Shown piece by piece: positions 44,377 through 54,052 of a DNA stretch of 64,000 bases; position 1 is the first letter of the stretch; each line of letters begins with the position of its first letter. The stretch lies in NCBI GenBank assembly GCA_934747775.1, contig CAKVHA010000001.1:1-64000 (forward strand), read 5' to 3'. This stretch comes from an uncultured Clostridia bacterium. Its GTDB lineage: Bacteria; Bacillota; Clostridia; Christensenellales; UBA1242. Below the pieces are notes generated by a model, which saw only the letters and a program-made list of their open reading frames with translations, ran no database searches and was not told the DNA's origin. The position numbers and the translations under genes were made by a program.

Positions 44377-45891
44377 TTAATCAAATTCAATAACCGTAAC
44401 TTTTTTCTTGTCGTAGCGCTTACTGTGCTCCAAAAATCTCCTGTTGTTTAGCGAAATTTTAAGCCCCATAATTTCTACAACCATAATAGGTGCAAGCACA
44501 ATTAGCCCGATTGTTCCAAAACCGTAGGTCATAACATCTACGCCACGAGTAGCACAAATACCCTGCATAAACGGCAATATAAACGAGCCCGCAATAGACC
44601 CAGCAGCAACGCCGCCCGAATCGAACGCAATGGCAATCATATTTTGCGGAACGAAAAACATAAGCACAATGCAAAGCAAAATTATAGGCAAATAAATGTA
44701 CAAAACGTTTATTTCAAAAATTGCCCTAAGAGCCGCAAGCAACACCGAAATACTCACACCAATCGACATAGAAATTAACATACTGCGTTTTTTAACAATA
44801 CCAGTGGAAAACTCTTCTACTTGCATATTTAAAATATGAACCGCAGGCTCGGCTATTACAATAACTAGCCCCAGCACAAAGCTTATTGGAATAACAATCC
44901 ACCAGCAACTTCCGCTCATAATGGAACTGGAAAGCAAGCCAGCAATAGGCAAATATCCCGAATTTACGCCAGTGAAAAACAACACTATACCAACATATGT
45001 GTAAAGAATACCAACCGCTAATCTTAGTAGCAATGTTGCGGGGTATTTTAGTGCGGCAAAATTGTAGACTATAAAAAACAACACAACAGGCAAAAGCACA
45101 ATTGCAACGTCGCGCATACTTTCTAGCAAACTAGAACCGAACTCGACACCCCACTGCGACACGCTGCCGTACGCGGCTGTAACAACGTTGGTTGTTGCGG
45201 CGCTGTTTATACCACCAGCAATTGCGGCAATTATCATAACCGACAAAATTGGGCCAATGCTGCAAATTGCAAGCAGACCAAAGCCGTCGTTTTCTGCGGT
45301 TTCGCCCGATCTAACCGCCACTATACCAAGCCCAAACGCCATTATAAATGGCACGCTTATTGGACCCGTGGTCACGCCACTTGCGTCAAAACAAATTGGC
45401 AAGAAGTTTTGCGGAACGAAAAACATTAAAACCGCAATTAAACCATAACACACCAAAAGAATATATTTGATTTTTATTTTAAACAATATTCTAATAACCG
45501 ACAATACTAAAAATATGCCAACGCCCACTGACACGGTTATTAAAAACACCCACTTGTTTAGCGACGGAACTTGGTTTGCAAGCACCATAAGGTCCGGTTC
45601 GGCAATGGTTACAATTGTACCAATAAAAAACGCACAAATTATCATTAGTAAAGTTTTTTTAGTTTTGCTTAGGTGAGAGCCAATATATCCACCCATTTTC
45701 ATAAGCGACATCGAGCTGCCAATTGAAAACAAACAAACGCCAAGCATTAATAACACCGACCCCACCGTAAACGCAAGCAAGTTTACACCACATTTAGGCA
45801 CGAAAATAAGAGATAACACCATAACAATTAAAAAAATTGGCATTATCGAAAAAACTGATTCTTTTAAATATTTTAAAAATTCTTTTTTCAT
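44377..45891 (-). CDS. DUF1538 multi-pass membrane transporter-like protein
   Basis: 504 residues, about 12-14 helices, an internal duplication. Each half has an 'IAEPdl.vL..QV' motif (TIAEPDLMVLANQVPS, VIAEPAVHILNMQVEE) and an 'FVPQN..p..FD..GV..G.i..pFi..f..Gi...R' motif. This is the DUF1538 layout. The polar conserved segments inside the membrane suggest transport of a small solute, otherwise unknown. It is followed by a PII-like regulator in the same operon. Confidence 0.8.
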   Translation of the reverse strand: MKKEFLKYLKESVFSIMPIFLIVMVLSLIFVPKCGVNLLAFTVGSVLLMLGVCLFSIGSSMSLMKMGGYIGSHLSKTKKTLLMIICAFFIGTIVTIAEPDLMVLANQVPSLNKWVFLITVSVGVGIFLVLSVIRILFKIKIKYILLVCYGLIAVLMFFVPQNFLPICFDASGVTTGPISVPFIMAFGLGIVAVRSGETAENDGFGLLAICSIGPILSVMIIAAIAGGINSAATTNVVTAAYGSVSQWGVEFGSSLLESMRDVAIVLLPVVLFFIVYNFAALKYPATLLLRLAVGILYTYVGIVLFFTGVNSGYLPIAGLLSSSIMSGSCWWIVIPISFVLGLVIVIAEPAVHILNMQVEEFSTGIVKKRSMLISMSIGVSISVLLAALRAIFEINVLYIYLPIILLCIVLMFFVPQNMIAIAFDSGGVAAGSIAGSFILPFMQGICATRGVDVMTYGFGTIGLIVLAPIMVVEIMGLKISLNNRRFLEHSKRYDKKKVTVIEFD

Positions 45892-45984
45892 TTCAACCTT
45901 AGTTTAGCACAATTTTTAAATCACAACAAAACAAAAATGTGAGTTTGTGTAATTTTTAAGTTAAATAATATGCTATTATTTAAA

Positions 45985-46013
45985 AAAGACCCTATTTAAT
46001 TAAGGTCTTTATT
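45985..46013 (-). terminator. Terminator overlapping the GT4 stop codon
   Basis: On the minus strand AAAGACC and GGTCTTT pair around the TAA stop, followed by six T residues. Confidence 0.65.
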
Positions 46014-47195
46014 TTCATTAGTTTGGTCTTTTGGGGCTTCACTTTCTTCTGTTTGTTTTTTCTTTTCGCTAATCACATCCAACATCATTTCTTCCATTTC
46101 TTTCATACACTCGTTTTGATTAAGTACTTTTGCGGAATCAAGATATTTTTTCTCGTACTCCTTTGCTTCTTTTGGGTGATCTATCCAATAATCTATTACC
46201 CTTGCCAAATCTTTTGGATTGCGGCATTTAAAAACACACTTGTCGTCTATTGCAAATTCTTTAGTTGCCGAAAGTTTTGAATCAGACACAATTGTAAGTT
46301 TGCCACAAGCAATTGCTTCCAAACACGAAATTCCTTCTAGTTCAACTTCGGCTGGGTGAACATACATATCGGAGTAATTTAAAACATCAATAATTTCGTT
46401 GCGACCAAAAAACTTGAATATTGGTGCAATTGGAAGCTTTTTGCCAAGCTTTTTGTAGGATTTTTCCTTTAACCCTTTACCACCCAAAATTAGCTGAATA
46501 TTATCTCTATGTTTAGATAAATTAACCGCTTTTAATAAAGTATCTTGTGATTTTTCGCGAGCGTAACGACCTGTGGTTAGTATTACATATTTGTCCTTAA
46601 GTTCTTCTGGTTTAGGTGTGTCGTGGCGCGCAACATAATCGTGTACACCATTGCTAATAACTCTGCCAACTGTTGGGCGTTTTAGGCTATACTCAAAAGT
46701 GTTGCGGATAAACTGTGTTGGATAGTGAATACAATCAACATATTGATATGTGTTTTCCCAAATATACTTGTACACAGCGTTGTTTACAAACCTAATTTTG
46801 TTTAATTTAAAGTACGATGTAAAGTTTTCTGCCTGCATATGAAAACCTGCTGTAATTGGCAAACCCATTTCGTGCGCCATTTTTGCGGAGTACTGCCCCA
46901 ATCTTAGCGGAACCATAATATGTACAATATCAGCGTCAGTCAAAGCTTTTCTTACTATTTCTTCGTCTGGTTTTGCAAGCGAAACTCCCACCTTTGCAAC
47001 AAATTTATTAAGCCATTTGCCAAAGTTTATATTAGGCACAACATACACATCTTGTTCACCCATTCTATGTTTGTCGCCACACAAAATTCTAACAGTGTGT
47101 CCTTGTTTTTTTAAAAATCTAATTAAATTCATTGCGGCAATTGTTGTGCCGTTGTTTTCTTCACCAAGAACATCACATACAACTGTTATTATCAT
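45996..47195 (-). CDS. GT4-family glycosyltransferase
   Basis: 399 residues, GT-B fold. N-terminal GEENNGTTIAAMNLIRFL, donor-site TTGRYAREKSQDTLLKA, GGKGLKEKSYKKL and the ELEGISCLEAIA (E-x7-E) motif that binds the nucleotide sugar. It resembles the diacylglycerol glucosyltransferase/PimB-like group making membrane glycolipids. The acceptor is unproven. The last 30 residues are a polar Glu/Lys tail. AGGGAAAAA precedes the ATG. Confidence 0.8.
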   Translation of the reverse strand: MIITVVCDVLGEENNGTTIAAMNLIRFLKKQGHTVRILCGDKHRMGEQDVYVVPNINFGKWLNKFVAKVGVSLAKPDEEIVRKALTDADIVHIMVPLRLGQYSAKMAHEMGLPITAGFHMQAENFTSYFKLNKIRFVNNAVYKYIWENTYQYVDCIHYPTQFIRNTFEYSLKRPTVGRVISNGVHDYVARHDTPKPEELKDKYVILTTGRYAREKSQDTLLKAVNLSKHRDNIQLILGGKGLKEKSYKKLGKKLPIAPIFKFFGRNEIIDVLNYSDMYVHPAEVELEGISCLEAIACGKLTIVSDSKLSATKEFAIDDKCVFKCRNPKDLARVIDYWIDHPKEAKEYEKKYLDSAKVLNQNECMKEMEEMMLDVISEKKKQTEESEAPKDQTNENKDLN

Positions 47196-47296
47196 AAAAA
47201 ATTTTTCCCTAATTTATATAATGTTTGAATATAGTAATTATATAAAAATATAATAATAAAGTAAAACATTTTGTACACATATTTAAAATTAAGAAA

Positions 47297-47330
47297 AAAC
47301 AGCTCTACCAAAAGTAGAGTTGTTTTTAAA
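47297..47330 (-). terminator. Terminator after U32 gene
   Basis: AAAACAGCTCTAC/GTAGAGTTGTTTT with loop CAAAA, 7 nt beyond the stop. Confidence 0.8.
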
Positions 47331-47336
47331 AAACAA

Positions 47337-49334
47337 CTATTCCGAAAGATAAAATGTGCAGGTAGAAAGTTTTTTACGAGAGATTTTTAGGGTTTTGCCG
47401 TTTTGCATTGTAAGAGTGTAATTATTATCATAAGGGCAATTATTGCAAGTTGCACCCAAATTACATTTAAACGGACACGACCTAAGTGTCATAAGCGGAA
47501 ACTGGATATGTGGTGCAATATTACTTTCCACACAAACCACTGGAGCGTGAAATTCGCTTGCAGCAACACTATTATACACATTAAGTCCGCCGCCAATAAT
47601 CACATTATCACCAAGCGACAACGCGTAATAATTATTTGCCACTACACCTATCTTTAAGATGTCTATTATACTTTTTAAAAGCTTTATATCGCTTTCCAAT
47701 GCAAAGTTTGGCAAATCTAAAAAAGCGTTAACTTTTAGCTTTTCACACTTTTCTTTAAATTTTGTTACATCTTGCAAACTGTATGTTTCTGGCGAATAAA
47801 TAATGTTTTTTGTCAAAAACTTATCATTTTGTGACACAATCATACTAAAATCGGAAAATTTAGAAAATTGTAGGTTAGTGTCGAAATTTTTAACTTCTAG
47901 TTGTTTCTCGTTGGTTTTTGTTAGTAATTTTATTAATTCGTCGTAAACATTTCTTCTAAAATCGTTTAGTTTTTGTTTTGGCAGAAACACATTTTTAGTA
48001 ACAACATTTAGTGTTGGCGTAAAGTATTCGCTCTTTTTAAATGTTGTTTCAAAGTCCGCACTAGTTAATGGTTGTGACTTTGCTTGGTCGCAAGTTTCGC
48101 CTAGCAATTCAAACTCAACATCGCGACATTTTACTTTTGCTGTAAGTGGATAACCAACAACAGCTGTTAAGAAAATTTCAACTGGAACTTTTTTAATGTT
48201 GTTTAGTTCCGCTTGCTCTTTGGCATTATCCGAGATTAAATTAAGGTCGCCTACTGGCACTTTTAATGTTGTTGTGGCAACATAATTGTTTTTAGAAATT
48301 TCTTTTAAATCGAATGCAGTAAAGCTTATTTTTTCTACACCGTCCACAAAAACTTTAAATGCCGATTTTGGCGAAAGCGGATAATTGGAATTAATATATA
48401 TTTCATTAAATTTTTTGCCGTAATTTACTTTTGTAATTTTTCCTACTGATACGCCAATATGGTTGTTGTATTTAGAAATAATGTTTCCATTTCCATTAAA
48501 GTAGCCTTGAGTAAAATCTCTGTTAAACGCAAGGTTAAGGTCAAAATTATTGTAAGGCAAATTGTGTAGCGCGTTGTAATATGATTTTGTGGCAACGGCA
48601 ATATAGTATGGGCGGCGCGCCCTGCCTTCTATTTTTATAACATCAACGCCAGCATTTTTTAGGTCGTTTAGTCGTGATAGCATATTAAAATCTTTTGCGC
48701 TTAATAAGTATCCACTTTTTAGCTTTTTGCCGTTGTGGTTTAATGTGTATGTCAATCTGCAAAGCTGTTTGCACTTGCCGCGATTTCCGCTTGCGCCACA
48801 CATAACGCTGCTTAGGTAGCAGTTGCCAGAAAAACACACACAAAGTGCGCCGTGTGCAAAATATTCTATTTCCACACTGCTATTCTCTTTTATTCTTTTT
48901 ATCTCTTCAAGTGGAGTTTCTCTAGCCAAAACCACACGCTTTACGCCATATTTTTCTAAAAACCTTACGCCTTCTAAGTTGTGAATACCCATTTGTGTAC
49001 TTGCGTGGATTTCTATTTGCGGATAATTTTTGTATAGCAAAGTAATTAGCCCAAAATCTTGAACAATAAAGCTATCAACACCCAAATTGTATGCTTTTAC
49101 AATAAGCTCTAATGCAGTGTTAAGTTCGGAATTTTTAAACAAAATATTAACCGCCAAATTTACTTTTACATCGTAGATATGTGCAAACTCCACCACTTTT
49201 GACAAGTCGGAAAAACTAAAACCATTAGTGGCACGCGCATTAAAATCGGTTATACCTAGGTACACTTCGTCTGCGCCATTAAAAACGGCAAGTTTTAAAC
49301 TTTCAAAATCGCCCACAGGTGACAAAATTTTCAT
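47337..49334 (-). CDS. U32-family RNA hydroxylase (RlhA/TrhP-like)
   Basis: 665 residues. The U32 core has SPVGDFESLKLAVFNGADEVYLG and the Cys motif HGALCVCFSGNCYLSS...GNRGKCKQLCRL, ligands of the iron-sulfur cluster. A further Cys set, CPFKCNLGATCNNCPY, lies near the C-terminus, inside a DUF3656-like extension. Length matches RlhA, which hydroxylates 23S rRNA C2501, rather than the shorter TrhP tRNA hydroxylases. The target is inference. The start was set at MKILSPVG since AAGGAG lies 7 nt before it; the longer frame begins inside fabG. Confidence 0.82.
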   Translation of the reverse strand: MKILSPVGDFESLKLAVFNGADEVYLGITDFNARATNGFSFSDLSKVVEFAHIYDVKVNLAVNILFKNSELNTALELIVKAYNLGVDSFIVQDFGLITLLYKNYPQIEIHASTQMGIHNLEGVRFLEKYGVKRVVLARETPLEEIKRIKENSSVEIEYFAHGALCVCFSGNCYLSSVMCGASGNRGKCKQLCRLTYTLNHNGKKLKSGYLLSAKDFNMLSRLNDLKNAGVDVIKIEGRARRPYYIAVATKSYYNALHNLPYNNFDLNLAFNRDFTQGYFNGNGNIISKYNNHIGVSVGKITKVNYGKKFNEIYINSNYPLSPKSAFKVFVDGVEKISFTAFDLKEISKNNYVATTTLKVPVGDLNLISDNAKEQAELNNIKKVPVEIFLTAVVGYPLTAKVKCRDVEFELLGETCDQAKSQPLTSADFETTFKKSEYFTPTLNVVTKNVFLPKQKLNDFRRNVYDELIKLLTKTNEKQLEVKNFDTNLQFSKFSDFSMIVSQNDKFLTKNIIYSPETYSLQDVTKFKEKCEKLKVNAFLDLPNFALESDIKLLKSIIDILKIGVVANNYYALSLGDNVIIGGGLNVYNSVAASEFHAPVVCVESNIAPHIQFPLMTLRSCPFKCNLGATCNNCPYDNNYTLTMQNGKTLKISRKKLSTCTFYLSE

Positions 49335-49344
49335 AGTTTTCTCC

Positions 49345-50088
49345 TTAACAACTGCCATATGTTCCGCCATCAATTCGCAAAACCGTGTTGTTTATAAAAT
49401 CTGCTTGGTCGCTCGCTAAAAACGCCACCAAGTTTGCCACATCGGCTGGAGTGCCTGCGCGTTTTACCATAATTTTTTCGGTTTCGGCAGCAATATATTC
49501 GGCGTCCATATCCTTTATTTCGTTTTCGGTGGCAACAAACCCCGGTGCAACCGCATTTACTGTTACAAAAGGTGCAAACTGCACTGCTAAGTTGTGGGTT
49601 AGTGAAATTATGGCTGCTTTTGATGCGTCGTACTCGGCACACATTGGATAGTATGAATTTATACCGTTGGTGCTAGCAATATTTATAATTTTTCCGTATT
49701 TATTGTAGTGCATAACATCGCCCACATATTTGCTAACCAAAAAAGTGCCAGTTACATTTGTGGACAACACCTTATTAAACTCGGTTTGGTTTTTATCGCA
49801 AAAAAGGCTATCAAATGTTGTGGCGGAATTGTTAACCAAAACATCAATTTTGCCAAACTTTTTTAATGCCAAATCTACCATATTTTTTACTTCGGTTTCA
49901 TTAGAAATATCGGCTTTAATGGTTAGCGCATTTACGCCCATTTTATTTAAGGTTTTTTCTAATTCCAAAGCGGCTGATTTACTAGTGTTGTAATTAACAA
50001 CGCAATTATATCCTAGTGTGGCAAATTTTAAAATAATTTCTCTTCCTATTCCGCGAGCTGCCCCAGTAACCAAAACTGTTTTTGTCAT
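49345..50088 (-). CDS. FabG-like short-chain dehydrogenase
   Basis: 247 residues. GAARGIG nucleotide-binding motif (9-15), NNSA in place of the usual NNAG, catalytic Ser in IASTNG, Y-x3-K as EYDASK, and VAPGFVATE. The length and layout are those of 3-oxoacyl-ACP reductases, using NADPH. No other fatty-acid gene adjoins, so a different carbonyl substrate is possible. Its stop lies 11 nt before the U32 start, so they are co-transcribed. A terminator separates it from efp. Confidence 0.82.
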   Translation of the reverse strand: MTKTVLVTGAARGIGREIILKFATLGYNCVVNYNTSKSAALELEKTLNKMGVNALTIKADISNETEVKNMVDLALKKFGKIDVLVNNSATTFDSLFCDKNQTEFNKVLSTNVTGTFLVSKYVGDVMHYNKYGKIINIASTNGINSYYPMCAEYDASKAAIISLTHNLAVQFAPFVTVNAVAPGFVATENEIKDMDAEYIAAETEKIMVKRAGTPADVANLVAFLASDQADFINNTVLRIDGGTYGSC

Positions 50089-50104
50089 AAAATTTACTCC
50101 TTAT

Positions 50105-50133
50105 AAAAATAAACCCAAGTGGTTTTGGGTTTA
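50105..50133 (-). terminator. Terminator between efp and fabG-like gene
   Basis: AAACCCAA/TTGGGTTT with a short loop, 20 nt after the efp stop and 17 nt before the fabG start. The T-run on the minus strand is interrupted. Confidence 0.65.
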
Positions 50134-50152
50134 CTTTAATTTTCTTATTAAA

Positions 50153-50710
50153 CTATGCTCTGCCGTAGTACTTGCCGTCGTAAGTAGTAACGATAATTTT
50201 TTCGCCTTCTGTAATAAACAAAGGAACTTTAACAACAAGACCATTTTCCATTGTAGCATCTTTAGATGCATTTGTGGTAGTGCCGCCTTTAACAGCAGGT
50301 TCGGTGTGAGCAACTGTGTACTCCATTTTTTCTGGAAGTGAAATACCCAAAAGTTCGCCTTGATAACGAGTGATATCAAGTTCCATATTTTCTACCAAGA
50401 AAGGTTTTTTGTCGCCAATTTGGTCGGCAGTTAGTTCAAACTGATCATAAGTATTAACATCCATAAAGCAATAGTTGCCGTTGTCTTCGTACAAATATTG
50501 AACTTTTACGCGGTCAATACGAGCTTCTTCAAACTTAACGTTTGTATTAAAAGTACGTTCAATTGTAGCACCTGTACGCAAGTTTAAAATTTTTGTTTTC
50601 ATAAAAGCAGAACCTTTACCTGGTTTTACGTGTAAAAATTCTACTACTTGATATATATTTCCTTCAAACAAGAAAGTCATACCATTTCTAATGTCGTTTA
50701 CATCTATCAT
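50153..50710 (-). CDS. efp: Elongation factor P
   Basis: 185 residues, full length. The KOW-like first domain has the loop VKPGKGSAF with K32 at the tip, the residue that may be modified; two OB domains follow, ending GEKIIVTTYDGKYYGRA. It rescues ribosomes stalled at polyproline. No epmA/epmB genes are in the window. Confidence 0.96.
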   Translation of the reverse strand: MIDVNDIRNGMTFLFEGNIYQVVEFLHVKPGKGSAFMKTKILNLRTGATIERTFNTNVKFEEARIDRVKVQYLYEDNGNYCFMDVNTYDQFELTADQIGDKKPFLVENMELDITRYQGELLGISLPEKMEYTVAHTEPAVKGGTTTNASKDATMENGLVVKVPLFITEGEKIIVTTYDGKYYGRA

Positions 50711-50738
50711 AAAATTCGCCTCACTTTATTTATACTAA

Positions 50739-50768
50739 ATTTTACACGATTTTTGGGCATAAAGTCAA
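50739..50768 (-). promoter_or_regulatory. efp promoter
   Basis: On the minus strand TTGACT, an 18-nt spacer and TAAAAT. Confidence 0.7.
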
Positions 50769-50818
50769 TATGTTTTGCGTGTGTTTATAAATTTTTTGCA
50801 ATTATTTTGCGTTTGTGA

Positions 50819-50847
50819 TTTACAAATTTAATGTAATTTAGTAAAAT
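50819..50847 (+). promoter_or_regulatory. Promoter of the methionine gamma-lyase-family gene
   Basis: TTTACA, a 17-nt spacer and TAAAAT, 43 nt before the ATG. Confidence 0.65.
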
Positions 50848-50890
50848 ATGGAATACTTTTTAAGTAACTACAAAATTAAGAGGATTTACA

Positions 50891-52144
50891 ATGTATTACG
50901 GATATGAAATTAGAAAAGATTTAGTAGACTTGGCAAATATGGCTGAGGACGAGCTTAAAAAAACTTTTGCACATTTTGAAGAAGTTTGTACCTTTAACAG
51001 CGCCAAAGTTTTAAAAGCATTTCAAGAAAATAAAGTAGGAACTAGCGACTTTGCCGAAATTACGGGTTATGGATATTCGGACGCGGGCAGAGAAAAACTA
51101 GAACGCATTTACGCACAAATTTTCAACACCGACGACGCGCTTGTTAGACCGCAAATAATGTCGGGCACTCACGCGTTATACTTGGCGTTTTCGGGGCTAC
51201 TAAAAAGTGGCGACACATTTATTAGTATTTCAGGCGAACCATATGACAGCTTAAAAACCATAATTGGATTAACTGGCGAAAGTCGTAACAGTCTTATTAA
51301 AAACGGAATTAAGTACGAGCAGATTGAGCTATTTAAAGACGATTTTGATATAGCAACAATAACAAACCGCTTAAAAAAAGGCGGAGTAAAACTTGTGGAG
51401 ATTCAACGCTCGCGCGGATACTCCCAACGCAAAAGTCTAAGCATTGCTAAAATTGAGCGCGTAATAAACGCCATTAGAGAAGTGGACGAAAATGTTATAA
51501 TTATGGTGGACAACTGTTACGGCGAATTTGTAGAAAAACTAGAGCCAACCGATGTTGGAGCAGACCTTGTTGTGGGGTCGTTAATTAAAAATCTTGGCGG
51601 TGGCGAAGTGAAAACTGGCGGATACATTGCTGGCAAAGTAAATCTTATAGAAGACATTGCAGAAAGATTTTCTGCCCCAGGGCTAGGAAAAGAAATTGGC
51701 GCAAACCTAAACCAACTTTTAAGTTTTTATAAGGGTTTGTTTAATGCACCACAAGTTGTTAAAAACAGCCTAAAAACAATGGCTTTTGCTAGTTATATGA
51801 TGGAAAAATTAGATTTTAGCGTAGACCCTAAGTTTAACGAAGAACGCACCGACATTATTCAAACAATTACACTTAACAACGAAGTTAATCTTGTTAATTT
51901 CTGCCGCGGAATACAATTTGGCAGTCCAGTGGAAAGTTTTGTTGTGCCATATCCAGCACCTATGCCTGGTTATCCAGACGATGAAGTTATGGCTGGCGGC
52001 AGCTTTATAGGCGGCTCAACCGTGGAACTTAGCTGCGACGGCCCCGTAAAACCACCTTACACTGCATTTATGCAAGGCGGACTAACCTATGAATACGGCA
52101 AACTTGGTATTATGATTGGCTTAAACCGCATTTTAATTGGATAA
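50891..52144 (+). CDS. Methionine gamma-lyase-family PLP enzyme (YnbB/aluminium-resistance family)
   Basis: 417 residues. TGYGYSDAGREKLERIYAQIF, RPQIMSGTHALYLAFSGLLKSGD, VEIQRSRGYSQRKSL and VVGSLIKNLGGG (PLP Lys near residue 236) followed by KTGGYIAGK are specific to this family of fold-type I PLP enzymes. The family is named after methionine gamma-lyase and an aluminium-resistance phenotype, but its true reaction is unsettled. A carbon-sulfur lyase on cysteine or methionine derivatives is likely. AGAGG lies 9 nt before the ATG. Confidence 0.88.
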   Translation: MYYGYEIRKDLVDLANMAEDELKKTFAHFEEVCTFNSAKVLKAFQENKVGTSDFAEITGYGYSDAGREKLERIYAQIFNTDDALVRPQIMSGTHALYLAFSGLLKSGDTFISISGEPYDSLKTIIGLTGESRNSLIKNGIKYEQIELFKDDFDIATITNRLKKGGVKLVEIQRSRGYSQRKSLSIAKIERVINAIREVDENVIIMVDNCYGEFVEKLEPTDVGADLVVGSLIKNLGGGEVKTGGYIAGKVNLIEDIAERFSAPGLGKEIGANLNQLLSFYKGLFNAPQVVKNSLKTMAFASYMMEKLDFSVDPKFNEERTDIIQTITLNNEVNLVNFCRGIQFGSPVESFVVPYPAPMPGYPDDEVMAGGSFIGGSTVELSCDGPVKPPYTAFMQGGLTYEYGKLGIMIGLNRILIG

Positions 52145-52167
52145 TTTTAAATCTAAAATTTATTATA

Positions 52168-52211
52168 AAAAAACACCTACCAACTTTTATGTTATAGTAG
52201 GTGTTTTTTTT
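52168..52211. terminator. Bidirectional terminator
   Basis: AAAACACCTAC/GTAGGTGTTTT with a 16-nt loop and T-runs both ways, between convergent genes. Confidence 0.85.
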
Positions 52212-52212
52212 A

Positions 52213-53163
52213 TTAATCAACATCATCAAAATGATAATCGCCTAGTGACTTAACCATATTATATAGTTTTTTAAAGCTTTTTTTGCGGTTTGCTTTCATC
52301 ATAATTTTAAGCTTGCCGTGTTTGTTAAAGTCTATTGTCATTTTCCCTGGGTACTCGTCGCAATCAATATGAACATCGCCACGCATACCTTTAAACATTT
52401 TTGGGTCGGTAAGATAAAAATAACTGCAGCTATCGTTCATAGCAATACGTTTGTCTTCAAAATTTGGCTCCCAATACGCATCAAACATTTTGTAAATAAA
52501 TTTACCAACGTCGTTTAGTTCTTTTAATTTCATAACTTCATCGTATTTAATGTAGGTGTGATATCTGCCCATTTCGGACGGTATCATAACTGTAGGAATA
52601 TCTTGTTTTAACACAATTGTCATAGCTTCTGGGTCGCTACTTACATTAAACGAAATGTGTGGTCTTGTGTTTTTGTAACCATATGGCGAGCCGCCTTCGA
52701 AAATAATTTCCTTGATATAAGGAATACAATCTGGGTGTTTTGTAAACAATTCGGCAGCATTTGTTTGTGGTGCCATTAAACACAAAACAATCTCATTTTT
52801 ATTTTCCATAATTGTTTTGTACATTGCTTCAACAGCGTCCATTTCAATCGGTTTTATTATTGTTGGCTCTTTAGGTTGGTACTTACCCATACCTGTTTTT
52901 GCGTGTATAAACGATGCGTCTTTACGCGGACGGCATAGTGGTTTTGCTGCTCCCACCGCAACTGGAATGTTGGTTTTGCCAAATTTTTCCATAAGGTGCA
53001 AAGTGTTGCGGGTGTTTATTTCAATTGGACGGTTGCCAGAAACAGTGGTTATTAGTTTAATATCTACTTTATTGCTAAACAAAAAAAACATTAGAGCTAT
53101 ACAGTCATCCACCCCTGGGTCTGTATCTATAATTACTTTAATTTTTTCTTCTACTTTTGCCAT
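52213..53163 (-). CDS. Inosine-uridine-type nucleoside hydrolase
   Basis: 316 residues. DTDPGVDD calcium-binding motif (13-20), LCLMAPQTNAAELF, and FEGGSPYG...SFNVSSDPEAM. It splits ribonucleosides into base and ribose. The usual 'GPLTNIA' reads APQTNAA and the active-site His near the C-terminus (usually H241) is not obvious; AMNDSC takes the DP/HD place, so substrate preference may differ. Monocistronic. Confidence 0.82.
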   Translation of the reverse strand: MAKVEEKIKVIIDTDPGVDDCIALMFFLFSNKVDIKLITTVSGNRPIEINTRNTLHLMEKFGKTNIPVAVGAAKPLCRPRKDASFIHAKTGMGKYQPKEPTIIKPIEMDAVEAMYKTIMENKNEIVLCLMAPQTNAAELFTKHPDCIPYIKEIIFEGGSPYGYKNTRPHISFNVSSDPEAMTIVLKQDIPTVMIPSEMGRYHTYIKYDEVMKLKELNDVGKFIYKMFDAYWEPNFEDKRIAMNDSCSYFYLTDPKMFKGMRGDVHIDCDEYPGKMTIDFNKHGKLKIMMKANRKKSFKKLYNMVKSLGDYHFDDVD

Positions 53164-53362
53164 AAATTAAATCCTTTTAAATAAAAAAATGCATTAAAAA
53201 AATGCTCACATAAGTGTAACTAATTATATTAAAAATATTAAGTTTAGTAAAGAAAATATACTTGATTAATAAAATTTTTACACAAAAAAAATTTAATTTT
53301 ATATAAAATTTGTGATAAATGTACAATATTTTAAGTTAATCAAAAAATTAACGAAAAGTTGT

Positions 53363-53391
53363 TTTACATTTGTTGCGATTTTTAATATAAT
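53363..53391 (+). promoter_or_regulatory. Promoter of the 53421 gene
   Basis: TTTACA, a 17-nt spacer and TATAAT, 29 nt before the ATG. Confidence 0.75.
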
Positions 53392-53420
53392 GTTAAAAAA
53401 TAAATATAGGAGATATAAAA

Positions 53421-53891
53421 ATGGCAAAAAGAAAAAGCAAAAAAATGCCTAATTGGTTGGTATTTATTCCTGTTTTGTTGGCTGTAGTTGTTGTGGTTAT
53501 GATGTTTTTAACCACTGTTAAATACACTGGCAAACTTTTAGGTAGTGAACTTTCATATACTGGCTGGCAAGTTATTTTTGGAGCAAAAGAGAAAAACACC
53601 GAAGCACAAATTTTAGCTTTTAGTTTCCTTAATATGCTTGCTTTGTTGTTGCCAGTAGCTGGTGCATTGCTACAAGTTAGCAAAAGTAAAGTTTTAAAAC
53701 TTGTTGGCGCTGTATGTGCTTTAGCTGGAACAATTATGTTGTTCTTAATGCCTAATATGGTTGTATTTGCTGAAAACGTAGGCACTATCTACAAAGCTTA
53801 TACAACTAGCCTTGGCGTTGGTGCTATTATTGCTGGCATTTGCGGAGCATTAGAAACACTTGTTATTGGTTACGAAGTTGTTGCTAAATAA
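53421..53891 (+). CDS. Four-helix membrane protein, unknown
   Basis: 156 residues. A basic N-terminus (MAKRKSKKMPNW) is followed by hydrophobic segments at about 13-32, 70-88, 95-113 and 128-150. A loop of about 35 residues between the first two probably faces outward. No family was recognised. The AGGAGAT site and own promoter and terminator make it a solid gene. Confidence 0.65.
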   Translation: MAKRKSKKMPNWLVFIPVLLAVVVVVMMFLTTVKYTGKLLGSELSYTGWQVIFGAKEKNTEAQILAFSFLNMLALLLPVAGALLQVSKSKVLKLVGAVCALAGTIMLFLMPNMVVFAENVGTIYKAYTTSLGVGAIIAGICGALETLVIGYEVVAK

Positions 53892-53897
53892 CAACCA

Positions 53898-53932
53898 TAA
53901 AAAAAGAACCTTTTAATAGGTTCTTTTTTTTA
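53898..53932 (+). terminator. Terminator
   Basis: AAAGAACCT/AGGTTCTTT with loop TTTAAT and eight T residues, 7 nt after the stop. Confidence 0.88.
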
Positions 53933-54052
53933 TTCTTTTATCGATGTGATTTACTGATTAATTAACAATGTTTATTTATTAATTAATATAGTTGATAAAT
54001 TAACTATTACAACAAAATTAATCCATAAATTAATTACAATATAACTTGTAAA

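Noticed and set aside
49335..49373. Longer start for the U32 gene
   Set aside because: It lies inside the fabG-like gene without a ribosome site; the AAGGAG site suits 49334.
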